Assembly (NCBI GenBank): GCA_030066015.1 | Contig: JASJCL010000012.1 | Span: 124,001-188,000, forward strand | Reading direction: 5' to 3' | Source: Desulfosarcinaceae bacterium | GTDB lineage: Bacteria; Desulfobacterota; Desulfobacteria; Desulfobacterales; Desulfosarcinaceae | DNA: 64,000 nt | In this document: positions 34,654 through 42,401 of the stretch, piece after piece | Numbering within the stretch: position 1 is the stretch's first letter | Layout: each line of letters opens with the position of its first letter | Position numbers and translations under genes: made by a program | Notes under the pieces: generated by a model | Told to the model about the DNA's origin: nothing | The model's database searches: none | Seen by the model: the letters and a program-made list of their open reading frames with translations, nothing else

Positions 34654-35190
34654 TCAGGCCTGACCTTGCGCCAATGCCGCTTTGAGCCGACGGAAGCAGT
34701 GGCGCCGCATCCTCTCCACCGTTCGGGCTTCCGCCATGGGCAAGACGGCCCGATCCCGGTATTTGAAGCGCTCCGGCATCACCTGGAGGACGTAAGTATT
34801 CACCTGTTGATCCCAGAACCAGGTGGCACTGCCCAGCTGGATGGTGCCGGGTGACAGGGCAGTCAGGGCTTCCAGGAGGGCCAAGAGCCGTTTGCCGCTG
34901 TCACAATTGTCGACGCAAAGTGCGAGGTAGGCGATGCGGTAGCTGACCTCTGCAGGGCCCCCATGCGACGGCAGGGGCGCCAGGTTGTTTGGATCGGTCT
35001 GGTCCACATGGACAAAGTGGCCCCAGCAGCACTGGAGTGTGAAGCAGTGCGGCAGGGCGTTGAGATCCCGGATCAGGCCCTGGAGGGGACCATCGATCAC
35101 AGTGCCGGTCAGACCGGTTTGGCTTCGCCTGCGCTGGGAGGCAAATTCCGGATTGGCCACCAAGGGCTTGACGGTTGTGAAGGTTTCCAT
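34654..35190 (-). CDS. Conserved hypothetical protein
   Basis: A 178-residue soluble protein starting at the ATG at 35190 (METFTTVKPLVANPEFA). It is rich in conserved-looking aromatic and cysteine positions (HCFTLQCCWGHFVH, LCVDNCDSGKRLL, SATWFWDQQVNTYVLQV). There is no signal peptide. The open frame extends to 35337 but the extension overlaps the VOC gene. I do not recognise a family; the CxxC-like pairs could bind metal. It lies 41 bases after the VOC gene. Confidence 0.7.
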   Translation of the reverse strand: METFTTVKPLVANPEFASQRRRSQTGLTGTVIDGPLQGLIRDLNALPHCFTLQCCWGHFVHVDQTDPNNLAPLPSHGGPAEVSYRIAYLALCVDNCDSGKRLLALLEALTALSPGTIQLGSATWFWDQQVNTYVLQVMPERFKYRDRAVLPMAEARTVERMRRHCFRRLKAALAQGQA

Positions 35191-35231
35191 GTTCCGCGTC
35201 CGCAATGCAGGGACATAGACGATGGGGGCGG

Positions 35232-35645
35232 CTAGGCGGTATAGCCGGCCTGGTATTCCGCCGCCGGTTCGATCGCCTGGACCACGTCCAGGTAGACACC
35301 GTTGGGATCCCGCAGGCTGAAATGGCGTTGACCCCACGCCTCGGAGCGCAGCGTCAGGAATATATCGAGGCCCTGCGACTGAGCGAACGCGTAGGCTGCA
35401 TCGGCATCGTCTACCTCCAGGCTGAAGATGACACCGGCACCGCCATATTCGGTTTTAAATTCATCCGGCTGGGTAGGCTGCTTCGGCAGCATGAAACCGA
35501 CCTGGATGCCGGTTGCGGCGGCCAAATGCAGATACCACTCGTTTTCGAAAACAACCTGAAAGCCGAAATAGTGGGTGTAGTAATCCTTGGCCCGGTCCAG
35601 GCGCGCGACGATGAAGAGGGGGAAGGCGGCTTGGGGCGCAATCAT
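35232..35645 (-). CDS. VOC-family (glyoxalase/bleomycin-resistance-like) protein
   Basis: A 137-residue vicinal-oxygen-chelate protein with two beta-alpha-beta-beta-beta units: PLFIVARLDRAKDYYTHYFG at the start and VIFSLEVDDADAAYAFAQSQ in the middle, ending HFSLRDPNGVYLDVVQAIEP. The C-terminal HFSLRDPNG motif with a metal-type Glu/His pattern is typical. AAAGGAG precedes the ATG. The substrate is not predictable. It may share a message with the hypothetical gene downstream. Confidence 0.88.
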   Translation of the reverse strand: MIAPQAAFPLFIVARLDRAKDYYTHYFGFQVVFENEWYLHLAAATGIQVGFMLPKQPTQPDEFKTEYGGAGVIFSLEVDDADAAYAFAQSQGLDIFLTLRSEAWGQRHFSLRDPNGVYLDVVQAIEPAAEYQAGYTA

Positions 35646-35694
35646 GGGAGACTCCTTTCACTTGGCGGTCTTTGCCAACGACCGTCGTCACCGG

Positions 35695-36153
35695 TCACTG
35701 GGCGGCCGGCGACCGCTCCAGGGGGACGACGAAACTGAACCCGTGGCGTTCAAATCCTAAACTTTCGTAAAACCGATGGGCGTCGATGCGCCTGAGATCG
35801 GCGCTCAAGGTCATCTTGTAGCACCCCCTGGCCCGGCAGCGTTCCATGGCGAACTGCATCATCGCCCTGCCGATGCCGCTGCGGTGACGTTCCGGTGCCA
35901 CGACGACCGATTCCACCACCCCCGAGGGTTTGCCCAGGTGACCGAGGTTGGGCATGATCAGCAGGGCGAAGCTGCCCACGATCCGATCCGCCTCCGTGGC
36001 AACAAAGAGGTGGTAGGCAGGATGGCGGCCCATCTCCTTAAAAAGCGCTTCGGCACGCGCGATGTCCAGATAATGGCCATCGTCGATCGCCGGCTGGGCG
36101 TAGAGCGCCAGGATGGCCGGAAGTTCTGCACGGCAGGCTTCGCGAATCTCCAT
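35695..36153 (-). CDS. GNAT-family N-acetyltransferase
   Basis: A 152-residue acetyltransferase. Motif A is in ESVVVAPERHRSGIGRAMMQ (about residues 80-100), followed by YKMTLSADLRRIDAHRFYESLGFERHGFSF, the typical C-terminal half. Two starts are possible, ATG at 36153 (MEIREA) or 36168 (MGDRQM); the former has GGGGGA eight bases upstream. The long open frame further upstream overlaps the ICMT-like gene and is not used. Substrate unknown. Confidence 0.88.
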   Translation of the reverse strand: MEIREACRAELPAILALYAQPAIDDGHYLDIARAEALFKEMGRHPAYHLFVATEADRIVGSFALLIMPNLGHLGKPSGVVESVVVAPERHRSGIGRAMMQFAMERCRARGCYKMTLSADLRRIDAHRFYESLGFERHGFSFVVPLERSPAAQ

Positions 36154-36175
36154 CTGTCGATCCCCCATCCGTATC

Positions 36176-36757
36176 TTACCAGCGGGGCAAGTAGCGGCCC
36201 GTCTTCGCCCGGTAGCGCATGTAGGCCTCGCCATGCAGGCGCTGCAGATGACGCTCCTCCTTGAGCACCAAGCGGTGAAAGATCCACATCGCCGCGCCCC
36301 CCAGGGCCCCGCTAACAAGGCTCGGGCGCACCAAGAGCAGGCCGGCGAAGATGAAGACGTAGGTGCCGAAGTAGGGATTGCGCACCCGGGCATACACACC
36401 GCTCTGGATCAATTCGGTCTGCTGATCCGCGTGGACGCCCACCCGCCAGGCGGCTTTCAATTGGGCCGATACGAACCACCCCAGAACGATACCGGCCCCG
36501 AACAGAAGGAACCCCAAAGCGGCCACCATGGTGCTGCGCAGCGGCGGAAGGGGGCCCATGAGGGTATAGACCTTCTCCGAGAAGACGCACAGAATGACGA
36601 CCGCAATGCTGGCACCGGTTGTGGCAATGCTGGCGTTTACCAGGGGATCGGCGGCGCGGATCCGTTGACCGGTGTGTTGCTTGACCTTCCGGTTGCGGGC
36701 GATGAAGCTGCCCAGATAGGCCACCGGCAAGGCGATGACCAGAAAGCGTTCCCACAT
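36176..36757 (-). CDS. Isoprenylcysteine carboxyl methyltransferase (ICMT)-family membrane protein
   Basis: A 193-residue membrane methyltransferase-like protein with about five hydrophobic segments. The SAM-binding C-terminal block is GVYARVRNPYFGTYVFIFAG, followed by EERHLQRLHGEAYMRYRAKTGRYLPRW, which is diagnostic for the ICMT/PEMT superfamily. Bacterial members methylate lipids or unknown small molecules. GGAGGCG precedes the ATG. It lies 30 bases after the cupin gene and may share its message. Confidence 0.9.
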   Translation of the reverse strand: MWERFLVIALPVAYLGSFIARNRKVKQHTGQRIRAADPLVNASIATTGASIAVVILCVFSEKVYTLMGPLPPLRSTMVAALGFLLFGAGIVLGWFVSAQLKAAWRVGVHADQQTELIQSGVYARVRNPYFGTYVFIFAGLLLVRPSLVSGALGGAAMWIFHRLVLKEERHLQRLHGEAYMRYRAKTGRYLPRW

Positions 36758-36787
36758 GCCTGCGCCTCCTTGGGGATCGGTCGGTGA

Positions 36788-37162
36788 CTACGCCCCCACC
36801 TCGATATCGTCGTAGACTGCCGGTGTAAACCGCGGTGTGCAGATGGCCAGGAAAATCAAGTCCTCGGATCCGGTGTTGGCGATTCGTTGGCGACACATGG
36901 GGGGAATGAGGACAACGTCCCCCGGTCCCACCGCCGCCGGCTGCAGATCCCCTATCTCCACCCGCCCCGCACCGCTAAGGATCACGTAGCGCTCGGCGGT
37001 CCCCTGGAGGCGGTGCCAGCGGGTCGTGACGCCGGGGGCCACCCGCGCCCGGGCGATGGAGAGTTCCGGGTCGTCCTCGCTGTTGGAGACCTCTATGATA
37101 TGGCAGTTCTCTTCGGTGTAGAACTCGGCGCCGGGATGCAGGTGTCGAACGGCGGCATTCAT
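36788..37162 (-). CDS. Cupin-domain protein
   Basis: A 124-residue single-domain cupin. The metal motif region is TRWHRLQGTAERYVILSGAG (about residues 47-66), followed by the second motif VGPGDVVLIPPMCRQRIANTG. AAGGAGG precedes the ATG at 37162, which overlaps the stop of the upstream hydrolase gene by one base (TGATG), so translation is coupled. The function of such small cupins ranges from isomerases to sensors. Confidence 0.9.
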   Translation of the reverse strand: MNAAVRHLHPGAEFYTEENCHIIEVSNSEDDPELSIARARVAPGVTTRWHRLQGTAERYVILSGAGRVEIGDLQPAAVGPGDVVLIPPMCRQRIANTGSEDLIFLAICTPRFTPAVYDDIEVGA

Positions 37163-37884
37163 CACCGCGACCTCCTTTCCGCCTGATGGATGGGCGTCCA
37201 TCGAGCGTTTGCGCTGCCCACCGCTGCGGGTGTTGCCACCGGCGGGGCAACGGCGGGCCGATTCTCAGCGGCCCCATTGGTGGGTAAGCGCTCGTGGCGG
37301 TCCGCATCGCGGAGGATCTCCTCGCAGCGGACCTCGGTCTGAAGGCGCCGACGGTAAACCCCATAGGCGGCCGCATCGAAGTTGACCGAGAGGCGGTTCA
37401 TGAAGCCATGCAGATAGGCGGTTCGCCGGCAGGCCACTCCCGCCGTGGCGGAGAGGCGGTCCGCCAGTGCGGTCACATCGAAGTGGGGCTCGCTGGCGGG
37501 TAAGATCATTTGCACCGGCATCTGCGGCCGAACCGACAGCAGGTGACGGATCTGGGCACCGTAGAAGCAGATGGCCCGACTCCCCCTGGGCAGATCGGCC
37601 ATGCCGCTCAGGGCCCAGACAGCGGTGGCGCCGACGCTGAACCCGATCAGACGCAGTGGCTGGGTGCACGCCTCGGTCGCCGAACCGAGGGTCTCGATGT
37701 AGCGGTCGAGGCCCACCTCGCGCTGGAAGGCCGCGTATGCTTCCGGTTCCGATGAGAAGTTTCGCAAGCTCCCCTTGTAGGGATCGATGATGCGGGGCAC
37801 GCCGTGGCGGGATGCCAGTTGACCGGCAAGCTTTTCCAGCGCCGTGGTGCGACCGAAGATATCGCTGACGATGAGGGTATGCAT
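37162..37884 (-). CDS. Alpha/beta-hydrolase-fold protein (dienelactone-hydrolase-like)
   Basis: A 240-residue soluble protein. The nucleophile elbow is LIGFSVGATAVWALSG (GxSxG, about residues 86-102), after an N-terminal MHTLIVSDIFGRTTALEKLA. ICFYGAQIRHLL and a late histidine (YLHGFMNR) fit a dienelactone-hydrolase-type core. The C-terminal 45 residues (NRPAVAPPVATPAAVGSANA) are low complexity and may be disordered. The ATG at 37884 is the likely start. It is coupled to the cupin downstream. Confidence 0.8.
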   Translation of the reverse strand: MHTLIVSDIFGRTTALEKLAGQLASRHGVPRIIDPYKGSLRNFSSEPEAYAAFQREVGLDRYIETLGSATEACTQPLRLIGFSVGATAVWALSGMADLPRGSRAICFYGAQIRHLLSVRPQMPVQMILPASEPHFDVTALADRLSATAGVACRRTAYLHGFMNRLSVNFDAAAYGVYRRRLQTEVRCEEILRDADRHERLPTNGAAENRPAVAPPVATPAAVGSANARWTPIHQAERRSR

Positions 37885-37898
37885 GCTGTCGCGGCCCG

Positions 37899-38393
37899 TC
37901 AGCGGAGGCATCGTTCAAACCGCTGCTCGTTGACCGCGGCGCCCCACTGCGTGCCGCGGTGTTGTTCCACGAGCGTGAATCCGGCTGCGGTGTAAAGGTG
38001 TCTCGCGGCATCAAGCCCCTCGAAGGTCCATAGGTAGATGCGCCGGAAGCCGCGTTGCCGGCAAAAACCGATCGCCGTTTCGATGAGGCGTTTGCCAACA
38101 CCGCCGCCCTGCAGGGCTTCGGAAACGATAAACCACCGGAGATGGGCGCCCGCGTGCATCGCCCGGTGGCCATCAATGGTGATGGAACCCTCAACGCGGC
38201 CGGCAGTTTTGGCGAGCCAGAAACCGTCGCGAGCATCATCGTAGCGCTCCAAGAAGGTGGCCAGCTCGATGGCCACCTTGGATTCGAAAAACAGACCGAA
38301 TCCCCAATGCTCGTGGTAGTAGCGGCCGTGCAGTTCGGCCACTCTGCCGATGGAGCCGGGTCGGTAGCCGCGGGTGATTTTCACGGTTGACAT
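37899..38393 (-). CDS. GNAT-family N-acetyltransferase
   Basis: A 164-residue acetyltransferase with motif A in LRWFIVSEALQGGGVGKRLI (about residues 85-105) and the C-terminal block RIYLWTFEGLDAARHLYTAAGFTLVEQ. This pattern is close to the acetyltransferase domain fused to MarR regulators in some bacteria, but no MarR part is present here. GGAGACG precedes the ATG. It is upstream of the hydrolase-cupin-ICMT run with a 14-base gap, so it may lead that operon. Confidence 0.9.
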   Translation of the reverse strand: MSTVKITRGYRPGSIGRVAELHGRYYHEHWGFGLFFESKVAIELATFLERYDDARDGFWLAKTAGRVEGSITIDGHRAMHAGAHLRWFIVSEALQGGGVGKRLIETAIGFCRQRGFRRIYLWTFEGLDAARHLYTAAGFTLVEQHRGTQWGAAVNEQRFERCLR

Positions 38394-38457
38394 CGCCCGT
38401 CTCCTGAGGAACGGCGGGTCCGTGGGGGGTGGGGCTGCATTCCGCGGGCCGCAGGGC

Positions 38458-39243
38458 TCAGGACGGCCCCAAGCCGTCCAGGATTCCCTTCGCCGACGGG
38501 TCCCCTTGCTGCCTTAGATTGCGGAGCGCATGCCGGATGATCCAGCGCCGCTGCGGGGTGGCGCCACGGGACCAGCGCCGCAGGAGGTCGAGGGCGAGTG
38601 AGCGATTGTCCTTGAGAATGTCGTTGACATTGTTGGCCACCGATTTCTGGACGAAGCGTGACGGATCGTCTTTGAGATGTTCGATGACCTGGATAACGGG
38701 CCGCGGGTCGCGAACGAAGCGATCCAGCTTCTTGGACCAGGGCAGCCGCGGTCGCAGTCCCTCGCTGGCCAGGCGTCGAAGGTGAACGTTGGCATCCTTC
38801 GACCAAGCGGTCATCTTCTCCAGGGTCTTTTCCGGATAGCGGTCGAGAAAGGGACGGATGCAGTACTCCCCGGTGTTCCGCTTGGTGATCTCACAAATGG
38901 CCGCCAGGGATGGTGCATACGCTTCCAGCCCATAGCGCTCGACAAATGCGGCGATGGGCATGATCCAATAGTACTCCGAGAACATGCCGGTCTCGTTGGG
39001 GTTCTCCGGGCCGAGGATCTTCATGAGAATGCTCAGTGCAGCACGGTAGTCGGGTGGCAGATGGGCCCGCAGTTGGTCAGCGATCAGGGCCACCCTGGCC
39101 TTCAATTCCAAGGCATCGATCTCCGCTGCAATCGCTGCGGTGAAACCCTCGGCGTCGAAATCCGGGGCGTGGGGAAGGATCGCCTGCGCCAAGCGCTCGG
39201 CCAGCGCCTTGTCGAACCAGTGTTTCAGCTTCTTGGTGGCCAT
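38458..39243 (-). CDS. DNA alkylation repair protein, AlkC type (HEAT repeats)
   Basis: A 261-residue HEAT-repeat protein like AlkC (COG4335), a glycosylase family for 3-methyladenine-type lesions. Diagnostic blocks are DANVHLRRLASEGLRPRLPW, PSRFVQKSVANNVNDILKDN and RRWIIRHALRNLRQQGDPSA. The start is the ATG at 39243 (MATKKLKHWF); the long upstream frame runs antisense-free but overlaps lysE and is not homologous. It is a second, distinct alkylation-repair gene close to AlkD. Confidence 0.88.
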   Translation of the reverse strand: MATKKLKHWFDKALAERLAQAILPHAPDFDAEGFTAAIAAEIDALELKARVALIADQLRAHLPPDYRAALSILMKILGPENPNETGMFSEYYWIMPIAAFVERYGLEAYAPSLAAICEITKRNTGEYCIRPFLDRYPEKTLEKMTAWSKDANVHLRRLASEGLRPRLPWSKKLDRFVRDPRPVIQVIEHLKDDPSRFVQKSVANNVNDILKDNRSLALDLLRRWSRGATPQRRWIIRHALRNLRQQGDPSAKGILDGLGPS

Positions 39244-39332
39244 CGCAGGGACAATCCCCTCTGCAAATCGGGTGGTGGCCGATGGGCCGGAAGGGTCGCA
39301 ACCGGCACCGCGTGACGCCGACTCGGGTGGCA

Positions 39333-39968
39333 TCAGGCCCGCAGCTCGCGAACCCCCTCGACCAGCAATTTTCCGCCAATCGCCCCGAAAAGGGCACCGA
39401 AAGCCGCTTCGCAGAGGCTGGCCGTCTTGGCGTAGATCCGCTGGGCGGGCGCCGTCGAGAAGAGCAGGCCGTAGCTGCCGTATATCAGCAACGCCGTCAG
39501 AGATCCCAGCGGGGCAAAGAGCAGAACTGCCACCGACGGCAGCCCTGACGCCAGGAGAAAGGCGGATACGGCCGCCCACAGCATGGCCGCCTTGGGATTG
39601 GTCAACACGACGAAGAGGCCCCGCCGGTAAGCGGCGGCCAGGGTGAGTCGCCTGCCGGCGGCCTGAATCAGCGAAGGCGCTGCGACACAGGCGGAGCGGA
39701 GCGCCTTAACCGCGATGAAGAGAAAATAGCTGCCGCCCACCAACTGAAGCCCTACCGCCGCATTGGGGAAGGCGACGAAGAGGGCCGACAAGCCGGCGGC
39801 AAAGGCTGCCGCCCACACCAGAATTCCGGTGGCGACACCGGCCACGACACACAGCGCGGCCCGCCGCCCCTGGGACAGGGCCACCCCCGCGACCGCGATC
39901 AGGTTGGGCCCCGGCGCCACTTGGGCGGCCATGGTGCCCAACAATGCCGTGATGACAATGGTCAACAT
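39333..39968 (-). CDS. LysE/RhtB-family exporter
   Basis: A 211-residue membrane protein with about six hydrophobic segments. The N-terminus MLTIVITALLGTMAAQVAPG followed by PNLIAVAGVALSQGRRAALC matches the LysE/RhtB family, which exports amino acids or related metabolites. A further match is GLFVVLTNPKAAMLWAAVSA. GGAGGAACC precedes the ATG at 39968. It lies upstream of the AlkC-type gene with a 89-base gap. Confidence 0.92.
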   Translation of the reverse strand: MLTIVITALLGTMAAQVAPGPNLIAVAGVALSQGRRAALCVVAGVATGILVWAAAFAAGLSALFVAFPNAAVGLQLVGGSYFLFIAVKALRSACVAAPSLIQAAGRRLTLAAAYRRGLFVVLTNPKAAMLWAAVSAFLLASGLPSVAVLLFAPLGSLTALLIYGSYGLLFSTAPAQRIYAKTASLCEAAFGALFGAIGGKLLVEGVRELRA

Positions 39969-40042
39969 TTGGTTCCTCCGTATGGCCGGGGTCATGGGAG
40001 CCCCCATATGACCGGCGGCACCGTCGTCGTTCGGGCCTGCGC

Positions 40043-40069
40043 GGTGCCAATCGGCGTCGGATTGGCACC
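40043..40069. other. Perfect 10-bp hairpin upstream of the LysE gene
   Basis: GGTGCCAATC (40043-40052) and GATTGGCACC (40060-40069) pair perfectly around a 7-base loop. It lies 75 bases before the LysE start and 118 bases after the stop of the gene behind it. A second stem (CATCACT 40114-40120, AGTGATG 40150-40156) lies between. Either could end the upstream transcript or be an operator; no T-run is present. Confidence 0.45.
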
Positions 40070-40186
40070 CTGGCTGTCGCGGCGCGAACCATCGACACAG
40101 CCGCCCAACTGTACATCACTCGCCGGGTTTTGCAAGCCCTCGGGGCGACAGTGATGACGGCGTCCCCACACGCCTCGCGCCATCGC

Positions 40187-40558
40187 CTATCCCCAGGCGC
40201 CCCAGGCGATCAGCGCCGCTGAAAGGGTGAAGATAGCGGGGCAGAGGCGGAAGGGCAGAAATCGGATCTGGAATCCGGTGAAGAGGGACACCACGGCCAG
40301 CACGATCAAGGTGGCAATGGCCACCGCGTAAACGGCACCGGCGAGTACCGTACCGGACGCCACCGCCGTGGTAACGCCCACGAAGGCTGCCGTTGACAGG
40401 AGGGCCACGCCCTCGGTGATCCACTCCATGGTGACGATACGGCGGTTGTCGGTACTCAAGGGACCGAAACCGGCCACCACGCCCCGCGTGGCAAAGAGGT
40501 GGGCGATGCCCCACAGCGCAATGAGGACAGATGCGGCATAGATGGCGAAAGCGTGCAT
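40187..40558 (-). CDS. Hypothetical four-helix membrane protein
   Basis: A 123-residue membrane protein with four hydrophobic segments (FAIYAASVLIALWGIAHL, ITEGVALLSTAAFVGVTTAV, GAVYAVAIATLIVLAVVSLF, LCPAIFTLSAALIAWGAW). The pattern of GIAHL and DNRRIVTMEWITEG is seen in uncharacterised bacterial membrane proteins. GAGGAGAAAGG precedes the ATG. It follows the cysteine-rich gene by 89 bases. No function can be assigned. Confidence 0.78.
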   Translation of the reverse strand: MHAFAIYAASVLIALWGIAHLFATRGVVAGFGPLSTDNRRIVTMEWITEGVALLSTAAFVGVTTAVASGTVLAGAVYAVAIATLIVLAVVSLFTGFQIRFLPFRLCPAIFTLSAALIAWGAWG

Positions 40559-40647
40559 CGGCGCCTTTCTCCTCTCCCCTGCATGGATCCTGATTCGCCG
40601 TCGGGCGGCCCCGCCGTCGCTGCACCAATTTCAGTCGGGGCGTTCCG

Positions 40648-40935
40648 TCAGCGGTGTTTCCGGAAGCGGTGCAGATATTCCGCAAATGCCTCGCCCGGCG
40701 GACAGGGCGCACAGCCGAGACAAGCGTGCATCTTCTGGCGGTCGACTTTCCAATGGGCAATCACGGCCGCCAGATCGGTGGGGATGGATGGATCGCGATC
40801 GGCCGCCGCGTCGAGCTCTAGCTGGGTAAGGAGGGCCTGGAAGCACTCACAACAGCGGCAGTCCTCGCGCGGCAGTTGCGTCGTTGTCTGCGCCAGCAGG
40901 GCCTTCATCCGTGACTGGGTTCTCTTTGCTCGCAT
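40648..40935 (-). CDS. Small cysteine-rich hypothetical protein
   Basis: A 95-residue soluble protein with two cysteine clusters: EDCRCCECFQALL (about residues 25-37) and HACLGCAPCPPGEAFAEYL (about 70-88). The CxCCxC and CxxCxxC spacing suggests binding of zinc or an iron-sulfur cluster. An N-terminal basic segment precedes it. The start could be ATG 40935 or 40908 (MKALLAQ). Family not recognised; the conserved-looking C-terminal CAPCPPGEAFAEYLHRFRKH suggests a real domain. Confidence 0.68.
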   Translation of the reverse strand: MRAKRTQSRMKALLAQTTTQLPREDCRCCECFQALLTQLELDAAADRDPSIPTDLAAVIAHWKVDRQKMHACLGCAPCPPGEAFAEYLHRFRKHR

Positions 40936-41292
40936 ATCGAAGTTTCACTTGACCTTGGCCGTCATCAGCATCAGCCCCGTATGGCGTGGCGGGCCATATT
41001 GGCCACCGCAGGTGGTGGAAGGGCCGCATGAGATTGCAGGTGACGGCCCCAGTCCCGTGCGGGCAGGAGACGCTCGTCACAACGGACAAACGGCATTTAA
41101 CCGTATCAAGGGCGTCGCGGACGACACCCCAATATACCCTGAGATACCTGAAGGCGTCACATCGACGACATCGGCACCGTCGACGCAGGACGCCTGCACC
41201 TGGAGATCGCCCACGTCGGCCAGTTCCACCTCGCCGGCGGATTACTGGGAGACGGCGCGCTTAGGGACCAGGTGCGCGGCCCTTTCTGAAGT
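40936..41292. other. Intergenic stretch with a possible decayed plus-strand gene
   Basis: No intact gene is present. On the plus strand a protein-like stretch (WPPQVVEGPHEIAGDGPS through GVADDTPIYPEIPEG, about 41000-41155) seems to continue in another frame as HIDDIGTVDAGRLHLEIAHV and on to a TGA at 41287-41289, three bases before the RidA stop. This looks like a frameshifted remnant, but GC-rich non-coding DNA can mimic it. Confidence 0.25.
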
Positions 41293-41673
41293 TCAGTCCG
41301 GCAGCTCGGCGATGCACTCGATCTCGACAAGAGCGTCGAGCGGATTCTGCTTGACCGCAATGGTGGTGCGGCTGGGTCGGTGGCCGTCAAAGATCTCAGC
41401 GTAGACCCGGTTCATCTCCTGGAAGTCTTCCATGTTCTTGAGGAAGACCGTTGTCTTGGCCACATGGGCGAGGGTCAACCCCATCCCTGCCAAGACGGTG
41501 GCCAGATTCGTCAACACCTGGCGGGTTTGGTCGGCGACGCTGTCGCCCACTAGGGTCATTGTCTCCGGGTCCAGCGGCGTCTGCCCCGAGCAGAACACCA
41601 ACCGGCCGACCTGCATGGCGTGGCAATAGGGGCCGATGGCCGCCGGTGCGGCCTCAACATAAACACTCTGCAT
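41293..41673 (-). CDS. RidA/YjgF-family protein
   Basis: A 126-residue member of the RidA family, which hydrolyses reactive enamine/imine intermediates. Visible blocks are AAPAAIGPYCHAMQVGRLVF, SGQTPLDP, QTRQVLTNLATVLAGMGLTL and TTVFLKNMEDFQEMNRVYAE. The C-terminal signature RTTIAVKQNPLDALVEIECI has glutamine-asparagine in place of the arginine-proline type (usually VxRLPxxAxVE), so the active-site arginine may be missing. The ATG at 41673 has GAGGAGATGG upstream. Confidence 0.9.
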   Translation of the reverse strand: MQSVYVEAAPAAIGPYCHAMQVGRLVFCSGQTPLDPETMTLVGDSVADQTRQVLTNLATVLAGMGLTLAHVAKTTVFLKNMEDFQEMNRVYAEIFDGHRPSRTTIAVKQNPLDALVEIECIAELPD

Positions 41674-42025
41674 CCATCTCCTCACTTCCGCAACAGGGGC
41701 GTCTGGAGGCGCCGACGGCACCATCCAGACAGTTCTCCGCCCTGGCAGATCGATATTACCTCGAAGGTAATCGCAATTCACCGGCACGATGATACAATGG
41801 CCGGCGATACGTTGGCAAGCAGGGAGCGCCGTACGGGCCCATGCGGAGATGGCGCCCGGTGGCCGATCTCGCAAATCTAAGGTGAGTTCCAGTTCTTCGG
41901 CCAGGGCGCCACCTGTGTGGGGAGCGCTGCGAGGCGCTCAGCGGCCTTGCGTGGCGTGCCCAATCGCTGGCGCTGGCGATCTGATCCGGTCATCACGCGA
42001 TCACTTCATTGGAAGGGAGGGTATC
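41674..42025. other. Divergent intergenic region upstream of RidA
   Basis: No gene is seen between the divergent RidA and membrane protein genes. It contains a palindrome, ATTACCT-CGA-AGGTAAT (41755-41771), about 82 bases before RidA, which could be an operator. No other structure was recognised. Confidence 0.5.
41755..41771. promoter_or_regulatory. Operator-like palindrome upstream of RidA
   Basis: Perfect 7-bp inverted repeat ATTACCT/AGGTAAT with a CGA centre in an otherwise GC-rich stretch. Size and symmetry suit a dimeric repressor. The binding protein is unknown. Confidence 0.3.
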
Positions 42026-42391
42026 ATGAAAGCATTCCGAACACTGCTAGCGGTATTTAGCATCGTCATCATCAGCTACACCGGTGTGGTGGGCGCCCGG
42101 CACGGCTGGAACCTACTGCCCATCTTCTTCGGCGACATGGCGGCCATGACCTGGCCCGGACAATTCAATGTGGACATCATGTGCTTCCTGATCCTGGCGG
42201 GAGTGTGGATCGCCTGGCGTCACCAGTTCAGTGCCGGTGGGTTGGCCATGGGCGTCATTTGCGCGTTCCTCGGGATGATGATGCTGGCCCCCTATCTGCT
42301 GATCGCCAGCTTCATCGCCCGTGGGGACCTGATTGTGCTCTTGCTGGGAAAATCCCGCGCCGAACGGGCGACCCTGCTGCCATCGGCCTAG
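42026..42391 (+). CDS. Hypothetical membrane protein
   Basis: A 121-residue membrane protein with four hydrophobic segments (TLLAVFSIVIISYTGVVGA, LLPIFFGDMAAMTWPG, FNVDIMCFLILAGVWIAW, GLAMGVICAFLGMMMLAPYL). It resembles short uncharacterised membrane proteins that start MKxFRTxLAVF and contain a HGWNLxPxFF block. GGAAGGGAGG precedes the ATG at 42026. It is convergent with the MmyB-type regulator. No function assigned. Confidence 0.78.
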   Translation: MKAFRTLLAVFSIVIISYTGVVGARHGWNLLPIFFGDMAAMTWPGQFNVDIMCFLILAGVWIAWRHQFSAGGLAMGVICAFLGMMMLAPYLLIASFIARGDLIVLLLGKSRAERATLLPSA

Positions 42392-42401
42392 CCCGTCCGC
42401 C

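Noticed and set aside
33152-41673. Integron gene-cassette array (same-strand GNAT, VOC, cupin and hypothetical genes)
   Set aside because: Gaps between genes are often below 30 bases, several genes overlap, and no attC-like GTTRRRY/RYYYAAC pairs or integrase gene were seen.
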